64,000 bases of DNA from Cyclaneusma minus (taxonomy: Eukaryota; Ascomycota; Leotiomycetes; Marthamycetales; Marthamycetaceae). The stretch is taken from contig JAKZHN010000013.1 of the NCBI GenBank assembly GCA_037179335.1, positions 620,001 to 684,000 of the forward strand, written 5' to 3'. Within the stretch, counting starts at the first letter, position 1. Every line of letters starts with the position of its first letter. The position numbers and the translations under genes are program-made. The notes under the pieces were generated by a model. That model saw only the letters and a list, made by a program, of their open reading frames with translations. It had not been told where the DNA came from and did not search any database. Of this stretch, positions 1 through 10,917 are shown one piece after another.

Positions 1-519
1 CTTCTTGTTCACCAGCAGATCTAATAACGCAGTCACCTGTGCGGCAACACTCGCTTTCGCATCTACGCTACCTCGACCCCATATTTGCGTGTCTGCGGAG
101 ATCTGCTCGGTGCTGGGGTCGAGGGCGTCTCCGGAGCTGGTGCGCAGAGAATAGTTGTAGAAGGGCGGTACGGTATCGAGATGCGAGCTGAGAAGGACGC
201 GGCTTTTGGCAGTGCCGGAGGAGGGGTAGGCGTGTAGGTTGTGGCGTGTGGTGTTGGATTCGGACTCGACGGGCTGGAGGTGCACGGTGAAATCGAGGGC
301 GCGTAGGAAGTTGGCTAGCCAGTTGGTGACATTGTCTTCGTTTTGGGTGACGGATGCGTGGGTGATGAGTGATTTATGGAGGTAGAGGAGGTCGTGGAGA
401 TTGGCAGCGTGAGAGGAGGATTGGGAGGTGATGGGCTCTTGGGTGGGTGGTAGGGCGGTTGCGGGGAGGGAGAGGGAGAGGAGGGAGACGAATGGAAGGA
501 GGGACGAGGAGAACCGCAT
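1..519 (-). CDS. secreted M20-family metallopeptidase (partial, 3' end off window)
   Basis: Only the first 173 codons lie in the window, read from ATG at 519 down to base 1 with no stop, so the C-terminus is missing. The start has a clear signal peptide (residues 1-22, MRFSSSLLPFVSLLSLSLPA). Residues 109-119 read LLSSHLDTVPP, with H113 and D115 matching the metal-binding HxD motif of M20 peptidases (carboxypeptidase S / acetylornithine deacetylase group). Residues 148-160 read WGRGSVDAKASVA, the second signature, with D153 as the bridging metal ligand. Family members are zinc exo- or dipeptidases; with a signal peptide this one is probably vacuolar or secreted. N-glycosylation sequons are present (NVT, NTT, NYS). 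Substrate cannot be told from this part. Confidence 0.85.
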   Translation of the reverse strand, partial: MRFSSSLLPFVSLLSLSLPATALPPTQEPITSQSSSHAANLHDLLYLHKSLITHASVTQNEDNVTNWLANFLRALDFTVHLQPVESESNTTRHNLHAYPSSGTAKSRVLLSSHLDTVPPFYNYSLRTSSGDALDPSTEQISADTQIWGRGSVDAKASVAAQVTALLDLLVNKK

Positions 520-832
520 GGTTGTGGCGGCTTTGGAGGAAGAGGTACCTTAAAGAGTGAGGTGAGAAGAAACCGTGGTGGTTTAGAAACAGAACGCGGG
601 GAACCGGGAGCTTTGGCCGCCTAGCGTCCAGTCATTTGAAGGCATTCGGAGATCCGAAGCCTGCATCCTGTTCCGGCTTAGGCTTACAACATTTTCACTA
701 ATAGGGAGATTGCTCTGCCAGAGATATTGATACAATTCTTCTAACAGGCAAACATCCAATGACAATTAACATATCTTGCAGACTTGCATTTCGAGTTGTC
801 GATCATAATGCTACTTTCGACTCTAGATCAGT
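520..832. other. intergenic, promoter side of the M20 peptidase
   Basis: No convincing gene. It holds the upstream region of the minus-strand peptidase and the short leader of the 5S rRNA gene. A 60-codon minus-strand ORF at 583-765 has no recognisable features. Confidence 0.6.
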
Positions 833-952
833 ACATACGACCATAGACTGAGGAGAACTGGCAAACCCGTCCGCTCTTGCATACATAAGCCTCAGATCGG
901 CAGATTAGTAGTTGGGTGGGTGACCACCAGCGAATACCTGCTGTTGTATGTT
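833..952 (+). rRNA. 5S ribosomal RNA, dispersed single copy
   Basis: The 3' half, TTAGTAGTTGGGTGGGTGAC followed by CACCAGCGAAT, is the strongly conserved fungal 5S core and contains the internal promoter. The ends pair (ACATAC at 833 with GTATGT near 951), CTGAGG pairs with CCTCAG (helix II) and CGGCAG pairs with CTGCTG (helix IV, one G-U). A T4 run follows at 951-954 as the RNA polymerase III terminator. The middle differs from the Neurospora-type sequence I know, but the pairing partners change together, which argues for a functional variant rather than a pseudogene. Scattered 5S genes outside the rDNA array are normal in filamentous ascomycetes. Confidence 0.9.
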
Positions 953-1673
953 TTGCATTTCTTTTTAGTAATTTTGTATTTTGTAAACGAGAGCTAGGTC
1001 AAGTCGAGGTCCGAGGACTTAGATTCTCGCAATTGACTTACATTTGACTCCATAATCCATGGCCTCGGGAATGCTTTGCTGAGTTCCATCGGATTAGCAT
1101 TGTGGTTGATGACTCGATTCTTCCTGGGCCTGTTCCAATCCCGAATCAAAAAGATGGGTTGAAAGAGAAACGCGCATTTACATCAATCTGACCGCAAACG
1201 GCCAAGATGACACTCTATGTTCGAGTTATGAGAAATTAACGCTACCCAGCGTATTCTCAACAGCGTAGTCTTACAAATTTATGAGCCCCAGCTCGGCCTC
1301 GTTTCTTGGCTACTCTACATTTTCAAAAATCAAAATCCCTTTCAAAATTCCCACTCAGCCCATACAGGAAAATGAAAAGCAGGAAAGTCAAGTCCGCCGC
1401 TGAAGTAAGTCTATCTCACAATCCTGAATCAGCTAAACAATAAAACATTATATATGCAAACATCCAAGCTGAATGAAGCTTTCAACAAGCTGTCACTTGA
1501 AATTCAAATAAATCCCAAGCAATTGGCTTCCTGGCTTCCATGCTATTACTTGAGGACTTGAGTTTGACCTGAAATTGAATTTCAGGTCAAACGAAGCTTT
1601 TGATGAGCTCATCAAAAATCAACAAATCCGGGTGGGAATACGGATTGCGAGCTACCACTTGAGAAGAAAACAT
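953..1673. other. intergenic
   Basis: AT-rich non-coding stretch between the 5S gene and the minisatellite. An ORF at 1575-1808 runs into the repeat and looks spurious. I see no conserved domain or RNA structure. Confidence 0.55.
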
Positions 1674-2195
1674 AACTGGTGCTGGAAAGCCAGATGGGTA
1701 CGTTTAAGGGGAAAGCCTCTACGTATGGTAAACCTCTCGAGAAAAGACCTTATGAGACTAGATTGTGAAAATCTTTCTCAAAAGGAGAGGCTAAGAGACT
1801 GCCTCTGAAAACTAAGGGCAGATGCCCCCGAAAACTAAACATGCCTGGTTAGAGGCTAGATACGTCGAAGGGCAAAGCCTCGTCGTATGAAAGACCTCTT
1901 GATAAAATACCACATGAGACTAGATTATGAAAATCTTTCTCAAGGTGAGAGAGCTGAAAGATGCTTCTGAAAACAAAGAGCAACGTGCTGCCGAGAACTA
2001 AGGGCTAATGCCCCCGAGAACATGACTGGTGCTGGAAGGCCAGATACGTGGAGGGGAGAGCCTCTACGTATGAAAGACCTCTTGTGACTAGATTGTGAAA
2101 ATCTTGATCAAGAGAAGAGAGATGCTGAAGTTCTCTGGAAACAAAGAGCAAATGATCCCGAAGATTAAAGGCAGACGTGCCCGAAAACTAAGAGG
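1674..2195. repeat. three tandem copies of a ~170-180 bp unit
   Basis: Three diverged head-to-tail copies start near 1674, 1843 and 2025. Shared landmarks in each copy are: CTGGTGCTGGAAGGCCAGA-like start; AGAGCCTCTACGTATG-like block; AAGACCTCTTG; GACTAGATTGTGAAAATC; and a tail ending with GCCCCCGAAAACTAAG-like words. The tail is itself made of ~22-nt sub-repeats that resemble the units of the next block, so the array is nested. Confidence 0.8.
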
Positions 2196-3035
2196 GATGC
2201 TCATTAGGAGCCAGGCGGAGAAAATGCTTCTTGAAATCCAGGAGAAGAGAAACATTTCTTGACAATCGGGAGAAGGCACATATACTCCTCGAACAACAAG
2301 AGAAGCTGCTCCATAACAACCAGGCCAACAGAAAATGCTCACGGAAAATCGATCCAGGAGAAAATACTTTCTGAATATCGACCCAAGAGAAACAGCTCCC
2401 TGAATACCGAGCCGATCTCTTTTCGAAAGTCAAGCCAAGACAAACGTTCTTTGGAAATCGAGTCAGAGAACCGCTGCCTGAAAGCCAAGCCAAGAGAACC
2501 AAAACCCGAGCCAAAGAAACGCTCATTCGAACATTGAAATTCGAGCCTAGGCAAAATGCTCTCCAGAACCAAAGGCAGACTGGGCAGAGAAACGCTCTAT
2601 AAAAGCCTGGAGCAAGGAAACACTCCCTAAACGGCAAGGCTGCAAGACAAGTACCTCCTTGAAGGCAGGAGAAAAAGAATACTCCCTTGGAAACCTAGAT
2701 GCGAGAAATACATCTTTAAAGCCACGAAAAGAGGAGAACTCCTTGCAAACCAAGCCAAAAGAAATACTCTCTAAACTCCGAGCCAAGGGTCAAACTGCAC
2801 CTCGAAAGCCGGCACGACGAAACAAGCTTCTACAACCAAACCGGGAGAGGAAATGTTCCCTGAAAACCGATTCAAGAAAAAACAGTCCTTGCAAACCTAT
2901 ACAACCAGACAATCCAAAAACCGAGCCAGGAAAATGCAAAACGCAGACCAAGAGCCAAAAAAACGGCCCAAAAAATAAAAACCAAAAGTCAGGAAGAGAA
3001 AGACTTCTTGAACGCCAGAGAGAAAAAAAAAACAA
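2196..3035. repeat. degenerate ~27-31 bp minisatellite, about 28 units
   Basis: The plus strand repeats a word of the form AAATGCTCCCTGAAAACCGA-GCCAAGAG with much drift: for example units beginning near 2340, 2361, 2390, 2452 and 2856. Stop codons are rare on both strands, which produces several overlapping pseudo-ORFs (plus 2259-2537 and 2659-3078; minus 2188-2637 and others). Their products are only low-complexity Lys/Glu- or Phe/Leu/Ser-rich strings, so I treat them as repeat artefacts and not genes. Confidence 0.75.
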
Positions 3036-3712
3036 ATGCCCAGTCTGTGTGCGATTTCAATCTCTAGATGCTGCTTAGCAATGTCTTTTAATAAAAGGGA
3101 ATTCGCTAAATCGCATCTGGAGCTTTGAAATCGCATACAGACTAGGCCCATTCAAGAATAGCTCCGCGGCCGCTTTCGTTAAATATCGAGATAAATTCCA
3201 AAGTAATTTGAAAATAGAACACTACGCGATCCAAGTAACGAAATTCCAAACCTTTGACATTAAAAAACAGAGCCGTAGAGCACAAGTAGCTAGCTAGCTA
3301 GCTAGCTCGAAAGGAAGCAGAATAATAGACAACCTTCCGACCCCCCCCAAACTTTGGAAATAAGGCTTGAGTAAATAAGTGAATCTGCTATTTTAAAGCC
3401 AAACGTAGCCGGACCGTTTTCACACCCTTTTGCACGGAAAAAAAGGAGAGCATCAGGGACAAGATTGGAGAATCCCGAATGAACAAGTAGGTAATTATTA
3501 TCGAGAAGCGACGAGGCGATTAAAAGCATTATAAGCAAACCCGCGCAGCAACAATTCGCAGTGCGTGCCAGCAAGCGCCCACCCAGTAAGCATACCCAGA
3601 ATCCCAAAAAGTGCCAATCAACAGGCCCTCGCCAACGCATGCAACAAAACACCACAAACACAAAGAGCCTCCCAGCTCCTAACAATCAACTCAAAAGCAG
3701 TAATGCAGTCCC
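3036..3712. other. intergenic with a TAGC microsatellite
   Basis: No gene seen. A short perfect TAGC/GCTA tetranucleotide run of about five copies lies at 3287-3307. The remainder is the 3' flank of the minus-strand C2-domain gene; the ORFs here overlap its antisense. Confidence 0.55.
3287..3307. repeat. TAGC tetranucleotide microsatellite
   Basis: About five TAGC units in a perfect run, then TCG. Located between the minisatellite and the C2-domain gene. Confidence 0.9.
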
Positions 3713-5513
3713 TCAAGCCTGTTGCTTCGACGACTCGCCGTGGTGCCCCGGCATCAAATCCTTCGCCGCCTGACTCGGATCCTCCAACGCCTCATACGCC
3801 CTCTGCTTCCCCGTCTTCCCCCCCTTCTGCCTTTTATCGAAATCCTCCTCGTCACTACTAGATATTTCATCATCGCTATTCTGTATCACAGTAATGGCTT
3901 GACCCTCTTGCTTCTTGCGCTCTCGCTGCTCATCCTTCATCTTTGCCAATTTCTCATCATCACACTCCATCGTCACGACTTTCAGGCCGGGGAAATTCTT
4001 GTGCAGGAAGTCGCGAAGCTCGGGGAGATATTTGCCGTTGGGCCGGTAGGTGCCGCTGTCGTTGTCGATTACGAGCTCGTAGTCGGCGGGGTCTTTGGGG
4101 GGAGGGGCGTGGGGTGGGCCGCCGGGGAGGTCGGTGTTGGGATGTGTTTGTTGGTCGGGGGCGTCGACGGGCTTCTTTTTGTTCTTGAGGCGGCGGATGA
4201 AGAACTCGCCGGAGCAGGCGATGTAGATGTTTACGTCGGAATGCATGGTGTGTTTGCTGAGCAAGTCGACCCCGAACTCTTTGCCGGTCTCGGTAAAGCG
4301 GAATAAAGCGTCTAGGGTCAAGACGTAGGTAAAGATACGGCCTCCCTCGTCGAAGTGCGCGAGTTTGAGAAAGCGGACTGCGGCATCGTCGGAGCATGGT
4401 TCTACTAGGCCGTACTCGGTTGTGGCTGAGTAGTTGTAGACGCGGGCGTGTTGGTGGTGAAGGGCCTTGTTGAGGACGTAACCGCGAGGGCCCATTTTGG
4501 TAAACATGCCTTTCACGAACGGCTTGAACTCGACGAATCGATGGTATAGGTGTGGAGGGATGGGACCTTGAAGTTGGAATTCGTTGGCTTGGAAGCTGGC
4601 TTGCTGTTAGCGAATTGAAAAGAAGAATCTCCTTGTACTGCTTTATAAGGGGTACTTACTTATACTTCTGGGCTTTCTGCTCATCTTCGTTGCCATCTCC
4701 GTCCTCACCAGGAGACTTGATACCCACAAGTCTGCCAATCATCGGCGATTGATGCTTCGTCCAGGCCAAGGGTCCAACGGTATACATTCGTCCGTAAGGC
4801 GGGTCCGACTTTCCAAGTACTTCAGCGCTCAGATATAGTTTTCCATCCATGGACACTTCTTGACTACAGCAAGCCACAATTGCTTTCACCGAATAAGCCC
4901 TCTTGCTTCCCACTCGCTTCTTGATATCAAACCGCTCATCTTTGATACCCTCCCAATTCTCACCGATCTGGCCCACCGTGACAGTCACATTGCCTAACCT
5001 ATCGTCGTGGTCACTCGGGTCTTCATCGTATAACCTGCACTTCAAGCGAAAGCCTTCGGAAGGAATCCCGGCCACTATCCATTCGGTACCAAACTGCGGC
5101 GCCACGCTTTTGTGTATAGTCCTCGTGCGCAGAGTCAAATCAGGATCCTCCTTGTGACGCTTCTGCAGGCCGCGCGACGTCAAGGTGGCATGAATGTAGG
5201 GATCCGAACTCCTTGCTCCGAAATCCGCCACGGGCAGATTCTCTGCGCGGTGGAAGGTGAACTTAACAATGTATCCGTCCCGAGCACCGGGAATTGGAGT
5301 GTCGTCGTAGCCGCCGGCCGGGTCGTTCTTGTCCTTTATCTTCTCCTTTTTGTTGGAAACCTTGTCCTTGGCCTTTTCGGCCTCTCCTTTAACGCCATGG
5401 TGGTTTTGTTTCGAAGATTTTTCGACATTCTTTTCGGAGGACTCGTTGTTTGTAGTAGGGTTGGTATCGGCCGCCTTGCCATTCCCTTGCTGCTTGTCAA
5501 GGTCGGTAGTCAT
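3713..5513 (-). CDS. C2-domain protein, function unknown
   Basis: Two exons: 5513-4660 and 4595-3713, joined across a 64-nt intron (donor GTAAGT at 4659, branch GCTAAC, acceptor CCAG). The frame closes exactly for 578 aa. Residues 1-75 are Lys/Asn/Glu-rich and disordered. A C2-like beta-sandwich runs from about residue 80 (DGYIVKFTFHRAENLPV) to 220, with DPYIHATL and the acidic loop YDEDPSDHDDRLG that could bind calcium. The C-terminal half (MFTKMGPRGYVLNKALHHQH onward) is globular and is followed by an acidic tail with SSSDEEDFD. C2 domains usually target phospholipid membranes. I recognise the shape as a conserved ascomycete protein but not a named one. Substrate and partner are unknown. 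Confidence 0.8.
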
Positions 5514-6580
5514 GACGTACTAGCAATATGATATTCTGGTCTTGGCCGTCAGTTTAGTACATGCCAAGCAACGGCGGTTCTTCTTGTTTTGCTGAAACAC
5601 GTACCGGTAGATCAGACAGGACCAATACTCGATAATCGCGGGGAGCGTGAAGGTTTGGGGTGATTGAGAGGGTGTTGGGCAAGCGACAGCAAGACTTGGA
5701 CTCGACAGCAAAAACAATAATATAAGTAGACAGTTCTGTTCAGGCGCAATCTTGAGGCTGGGAAATGCGACGACGCTATGGCAGCACCGAGCACGGTCCG
5801 CGGGCAGGGTCCAAAGCCAAGCCTTTAACCTGCAGATCAAGAGCTTGACGTGCGGGTCGGGATTTTCGACGACTTGGCAGTGCGAGTACTACCTGCCTGC
5901 ACACTTGGTAGAGTAGCGTATTTTAATATTGGAAAAAGGTATACACATGACTCGACGTTGCTTTGCGCCCGATTTCCTATTGGCTTTTACAGGCAAGAGC
6001 GTCCTCGCTGTGGCTTGGAGCCGTGTACGGTGTGACACGCGGACTTTAGCTGAATGGTACATGTAGGTTCGGACTTCGGACAATCTGTTAGACTCGCAAC
6101 GTCATCGCCGACGAATCCCTGCTATTTGAACTTGTGCAGGCCGGATAGCGGCAAAGTGAGGTTCCCACGCGCGGGGGTCTGGCTGAGGGGTTCATGTGCG
6201 AATCGGGCTATCTGTTCGTTACATATTGTCGGACTCAAGAAGTCTTGCATCGTGATCATACTCTTGTTCCAGTGGTATACGATCCGGCGCACGACAGTCG
6301 ACCACTCACTGACTTGGGCAGACTGGGGATATTACAAGTTTGATTTCCAAACTAAACCATCGAGTCCGCTATACGCAGGGACAGCGAAACTCCCCTTTTG
6401 CCACTCTCTGTAAACCTTATGTATGGTACAGACCATCCGGATACGCTCGCCATGCTATGCAACGTCTTTGAAACGAATCATTCGAGACCATTTGCTTGCG
6501 GGCGCCCTATCTCATGGAGAAGAAGGGCACTGGGGTATATACAAACAACATCTCTCTTTCGATAATGCTTGCCATCATCT
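5514..6580. other. intergenic between C2 and GH47 genes
   Basis: About 1.07 kb: promoter of the C2 gene plus 3' flank of the GH47 gene, both on the minus strand. ORFs on either strand (5520-5840, 6054-6413) are composition artefacts without motifs. No RNA gene seen. Confidence 0.55.
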
Positions 6581-8957
6581 TCACAGCGAGTCTTTCGTCT
6601 CGAATTCTGCCTCCACTGCTGCGGGCTCCATTGCTGCCGTCGCTTCGATATTGATCACTTTGGTGATCGTCGCCTTAACGACTGTCTCCGGCTCAGTCTT
6701 TTCAGGCTGTTCAATTATCTTGCCGTCAGGGCCTCGAGGTTTCCGTTGCCAGCCAGTGGAGAAGAGCTGGCCGAGCTGGAAGCGAGGGAATGGATGTGCT
6801 TCGGTGTTTATGACGATATCGGTGAGTGGGAGGAGATCATTCGGTGAAAACAGAAGGTAGAAGTATTTGAGAGTCTCAGCCTATTACTTGTTAGCAACTC
6901 GAATCAAATACCCCTGACTAAGGAAACTTACCAGCCAAAAACTTTCCATGTTGTCCCGCTGCGATGGCGGAATCGTGTCGGCATCGCTGAGACTGGTGAA
7001 ACCTCCTCCTTCCTCTACCGCAGTGTATTTCATGAACGACTTGAACATCTCCCATCCCCATTCGCGGTACATCTCATCGCCGGTGATACGCCACATATAG
7101 AACAACGTCTCAACCGTTTCCGGTCGCTGGAGATTGTGAACATCTTGGCCATGCACATCAAAGTCCTGTCGCCATTCCGCATCTTCGCTCAAATCAAAAG
7201 TTTTCGGAGGATTGTGTTCCGCGGATTCTGGTAATGGAGGGTTGTCAACCCTGAAATGGGTGATCTCAGGCGCCAGTCCGGTCTTCATATTTTTATACAT
7301 ACCCCAGCAAGTGTGTGTGAGCTCGCGTGCGAGTTGCATCTCTTCATCTTGCTTGGGAGTCCACTCGCCGGACTTCCTGGCTTCCGCCTCGGTGAGGCCG
7401 CCAGTTGCCCCTAGGGCAATGGTTCCGCCCATAAAGCATACGAGGTGATCCATCTTGGGAGTCAGTCCCTCGCCCAAACCATTTTGTCTTTCGCCAAGAA
7501 TGGTGAAGCGCGAGGGCTTGGAGTATGTGATCAGATGCTTCCGGACTCCGTTCAGGGATTCGTCCCACATTTCCTTGTAGATGGGCTCTTCCTTTGAGGT
7601 CTGCAGGTACTGCTTGATGAGATACTCGTAGTACGAGTCACCACGGCTTCCAAGTCGGATATTTGAGCCTCGGAAGGTACCCTTATCGGCGTAAATGAAT
7701 ATCGGGAGCAGACCGTCTTCCATGCCGTTATCATCGACCACTTTCATGACCTTTTCAGCCGCCTCCCAATAGTATGTTTCTCCCGTCAACTTCGACAAAT
7801 ACTTGAGTTCCAATTGAAGTGTAGTAGCTTCGGCGGTCGAAGAAGCACCGCCGTCCGCATGAGACGGAAGCCCCTTCATCTTCTTCAGGTTGACACTTGC
7901 GTAAGGCACTCCAGACTTGGAATCGAACGCCGCCATTATGCGGTCAGCGAGATCCTTTGCCTTTTCCAAATAAAGGTCCTCCCCTACAGTGCCTTCGTCG
8001 TCTTCTGATATAGGGCACATCTCTGGAAAAGTGGTCGACAAATAATGGGCAGAGAGAAGACCACCGAGCATGCGGATAGTGGTTTCGAATGTGTTGACAT
8101 CTTGGTCCTGATCATAGTCGAGTTTCGTGCTCATCCATTGTCGCGCATTCGACAGTCTCGTAGTTTGGTTCATAAGTATCAATGTATCGAGGGCATCCAC
8201 AATGATCCAGCCCATACCGTGAGGGGCCATTTGTCTGCCCTGCTTGGAGACGGGATGGAATTCATCGTAACCTGGCAGATCAATCTTAGCATCATATTTA
8301 CTAGAAACAGATAGAAATACTACGCTTACCCCAGGCATATCGCTCATAAGCATCCCAGCTGAGAGTGAAGGCTTCTACCACCCTTTCTCTCCTGCCATCC
8401 CAATCGACTTTCGCGCCGGCCTTCTCAGTAGTCTGAAGCCAGTTCCAACTCTTCTGTGTCTTGGACTTTGACTGTTGATCCGGTTCAGAATCCCCGGAGA
8501 AGATTCCCATATAATATACAATGAACAAAAAGAAGGCGATGCCTCCGAAGAGGGTTCTTTTGCGCTTCCACATGGGCGTTTTCTTCCTTGACGAAGCGTA
8601 GGAATAAGGTTTGTCTTTATACATCGGCAGTTCCCGTTTCTTTTCGAACATGCTACCCATGCGGTCCTGCACACCGCCCATCATTCCGTTCCCCTGGGCA
8701 AAGGCATTGTTTCGGGAGGTGACGCCGGATGCGCCCCAGGCCCTGTTCTCCAATTCACGCTGCGGGTCATTGAAGGAGGGCACATTCTTGGGGATTTGGA
8801 AGGCCATGTCTTCGACGGCCTGCTTGCCCGACACAAAAGCCTGAGTACTGGTTTCGACGACCCTTTGTGTGATATGGGCAGCAGCTTGCGTTGCCGTGCT
8901 CTGGAGAATGGCAAATGCTGGCGGGCGGCGCAGGTTGAATGGATCGCGAACGTTCAT
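6581..8957 (-). CDS. GH47 class I alpha-1,2-mannosidase (ER, type II membrane)
   Basis: Three exons: 8957-8330, 8271-6932 and 6880-6581, with introns of 58 and 51 nt (donors GTAAGC, GTAAGT). The product is 755 aa. Residues 135-153 (TLFGGIAFFLFIVYYMG) form a single signal anchor, giving a lumenal catalytic domain. GH47 landmarks are WDAYERYAWGYDEFHPVS, MGWIIVDALDTLILM, LGSRGDSYYEYLIKQ, DHLVCFMGG, RPETVETLFYMWR and the C-terminal NTEAHPF, whose Thr682 is the family's calcium ligand. The enzyme trims alpha-1,2-linked mannose from N-glycans in the ER/Golgi. The tail of about 70 residues after NTEAHPF is acidic and Ala/Thr-rich, longer than in the minimal enzymes. The last exon was missed if reading stops at 6884, since that frame runs into intron 2. 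Confidence 0.92.
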
Positions 8958-9501
8958 GGATGTCGCGGGATCATGGCTTTCCGGGGACTCGCCACTTCAG
9001 CTAGTAGTGGTCGGTGAGGGCTGTCCGGAGTGATGCTGCTCCTTTCACTGCTGAAGGTCAAGACGACACGGAGAGCTCTTGGTTTGAACGCGATCCGGAG
9101 TTTGACCGGCGGCTTTCGGTCCGTGTCCCCGGGTCGCCCCCACGCCCCACTGAGGCTCTGCCACATAAGGTTCAGCCTCTGTGGCAGTGCCAGAGACTCA
9201 AAAACCTCGATATCCTCGATCAAAGCAAGCCTGGCTGTCCCTTTTCCTTGTCTTTCTCGGGAAGTTTACCTCTGTCCACTCTGTCTAGCGTCTGCCGCTG
9301 CGACGTTGGTCAGCAGCTCACCATGTCCAATCAAACTCGGCCGTAACACCTTTCTTCGATTCTGTGCTAGAGCTGCGTGATACCTCCTGACGATTTCAAA
9401 ATTTCCTCTCGGGAGCTTGAGCTTGTCGACCAGCAACGCACCATTCAATCGTCCCCTTCACTTCTCGCTACCTTGCAGAAGACGCAACAAAAGCGGCTAC
9501 G
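8958..9501. promoter_or_regulatory. divergent promoter region, GH47 gene / orphan gene
   Basis: 544 bp between two start codons facing away from each other. I see no clear TATA box. Pyrimidine-rich stretches precede the plus-strand ATG at 9502. Specific sites cannot be assigned by eye. Confidence 0.5.
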
Positions 9502-10917
9502 ATGACCCAACTCCAAAACTACCCGCGTCTTCTGGCCTCGGAGATGGATCTTGCCTGCCGCAGCTTTGCAGAAACTTACAATGCCGCTCCGCCCCAAGAA
9601 GTCGTGAAAGTCATGATCGGCCATGACCATGGAAGAGGGGAAATCTTCGCCATTGTCAAGTTGGATAAACAGCTCAGTTTCGAGGAGCTGCCTGGTCAAG
9701 TTTCCGACCATAACTCCAGAGCTTCGGCACTTGGCTTTCCGCCAACGACCAATGCTCCATCGTCCGAATCCATGACGAAAGCAACGCTCGTTGAAGAGTG
9801 GCTCAATTTGAACATGAACAAGGATCCGAAGTCGGTCAACACAACCAGCTCCCATATATCTCACCTGAAGATGCTATCTGCGGCTAGAAACGATGAGATT
9901 GGTTCGTCCTTTGAGAGTCTGTCTTCATCTGATAGCGAGGAGATGGTACGCAGCTACTCGAATGTAGGTTGTTACGATATTTCTCCATCGTCATGATATA
10001 ACTTTCTATGAACAGACCCCTGCCATACGGGTAGATTGTGATTGATAGGGAGTTAGAGTCCTGTTGTGTGCTTCTCATTATTCGCAATGGCTCAAGCGGT
10101 TCTTTAAAACAACCCAAGTGGTTACAAACAGTCAAGTCTTCGTGTGAATATCCACACTCACAGAGCCCTGTCAACGCACTTTCTCTCGACATTGCGTAGG
10201 CTAAGCAATGGCTGATGCAAGCGCTAGGGATCAAATATGGGCATCAGGTCGTATGCTGAAGAGCATCAGTCATCGCAGACAGTTTTTGACCCTAGGGATT
10301 CAAGTGACCCCTTTACAGAGCCAACGACATCTTTGACCACAGCCAAAGAGACCAACAAACCTATTGCTGAATCGAATACTCTTACCAAAGCTCAGGGCCA
10401 ACCACAACCCAAGGTTGATGTAACGGTAACTTACGAGCTCCACCGTGATGACACTTACAGCTTACCACAACTATGGGTGAGCCTTGGAAACCTACCAAAA
10501 GGCCGCCATCCTCTCGACGAAGAGCTCTTCCGACAGCTCTTGATGCGACCTACCACACAAGCTAGCCTGAATAAATCCTACGGCAATTCTCACTTCAAGA
10601 ATCTCACGATTGAAGTACGTCATGTCCCTGTGATGCTTCCAGTTCCAAATCAGACTTTTACTTCCCAACCCCTTTTCGTTTCTTACGTCCTAATATTCAT
10701 ACCCGGACAGCCACACCCTGTCTACGATCAACCATGGTTCAGAGTGCACACGTGCATGGCCAATGACCTATTCGAAGAGTTTACGAACAGAGAAAAGTGT
10801 ACTGTGGAGAAGTATCTGTGGTTCTGGATTGCGTTCTTTGGACACCATGTTGGCTTGGAGATGCCGAGGGAGCTTGTCGAGGAGCAGATTGGAGATGTGA
10901 CGGAAAGGAGCTTGTAA
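9502..10917 (+). CDS. uncharacterised protein, two-exon model
   Basis: Exon 1 is 9502-9963 and exon 2 is 10228-10917, joined by a 264-nt intron (donor GTAGGT, acceptor GCGCTAG) in phase 0, giving 383 aa. Without the splice, exon 1 stops soon after the donor and exon 2 has a stop exactly at the acceptor, which supports joining. The first part includes EVVKVMIGHDHGRGEIFAI, then a Ser/Asp-rich linker. The last 150 residues look globular, with FVSYVLIFIPGQPHPVYDQP and an aromatic run EKYLWFWIAFFGHH. I do not recognise a family. The intron is long for this window, so a missed small exon, or two separate genes, remain possible. Confidence 0.5.

Noticed and set aside
2188..3151. Several overlapping ORFs of 77-149 codons on both strands
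   Set aside because: All are translations of the 27-31 bp minisatellite; products are low-complexity and change frame with unit length.
6423..6860. 145-codon plus-strand ORF as a gene
   Set aside because: It is antisense to the last exon of the GH47 gene, whose NTEAHPF motif shows the minus strand is coding.
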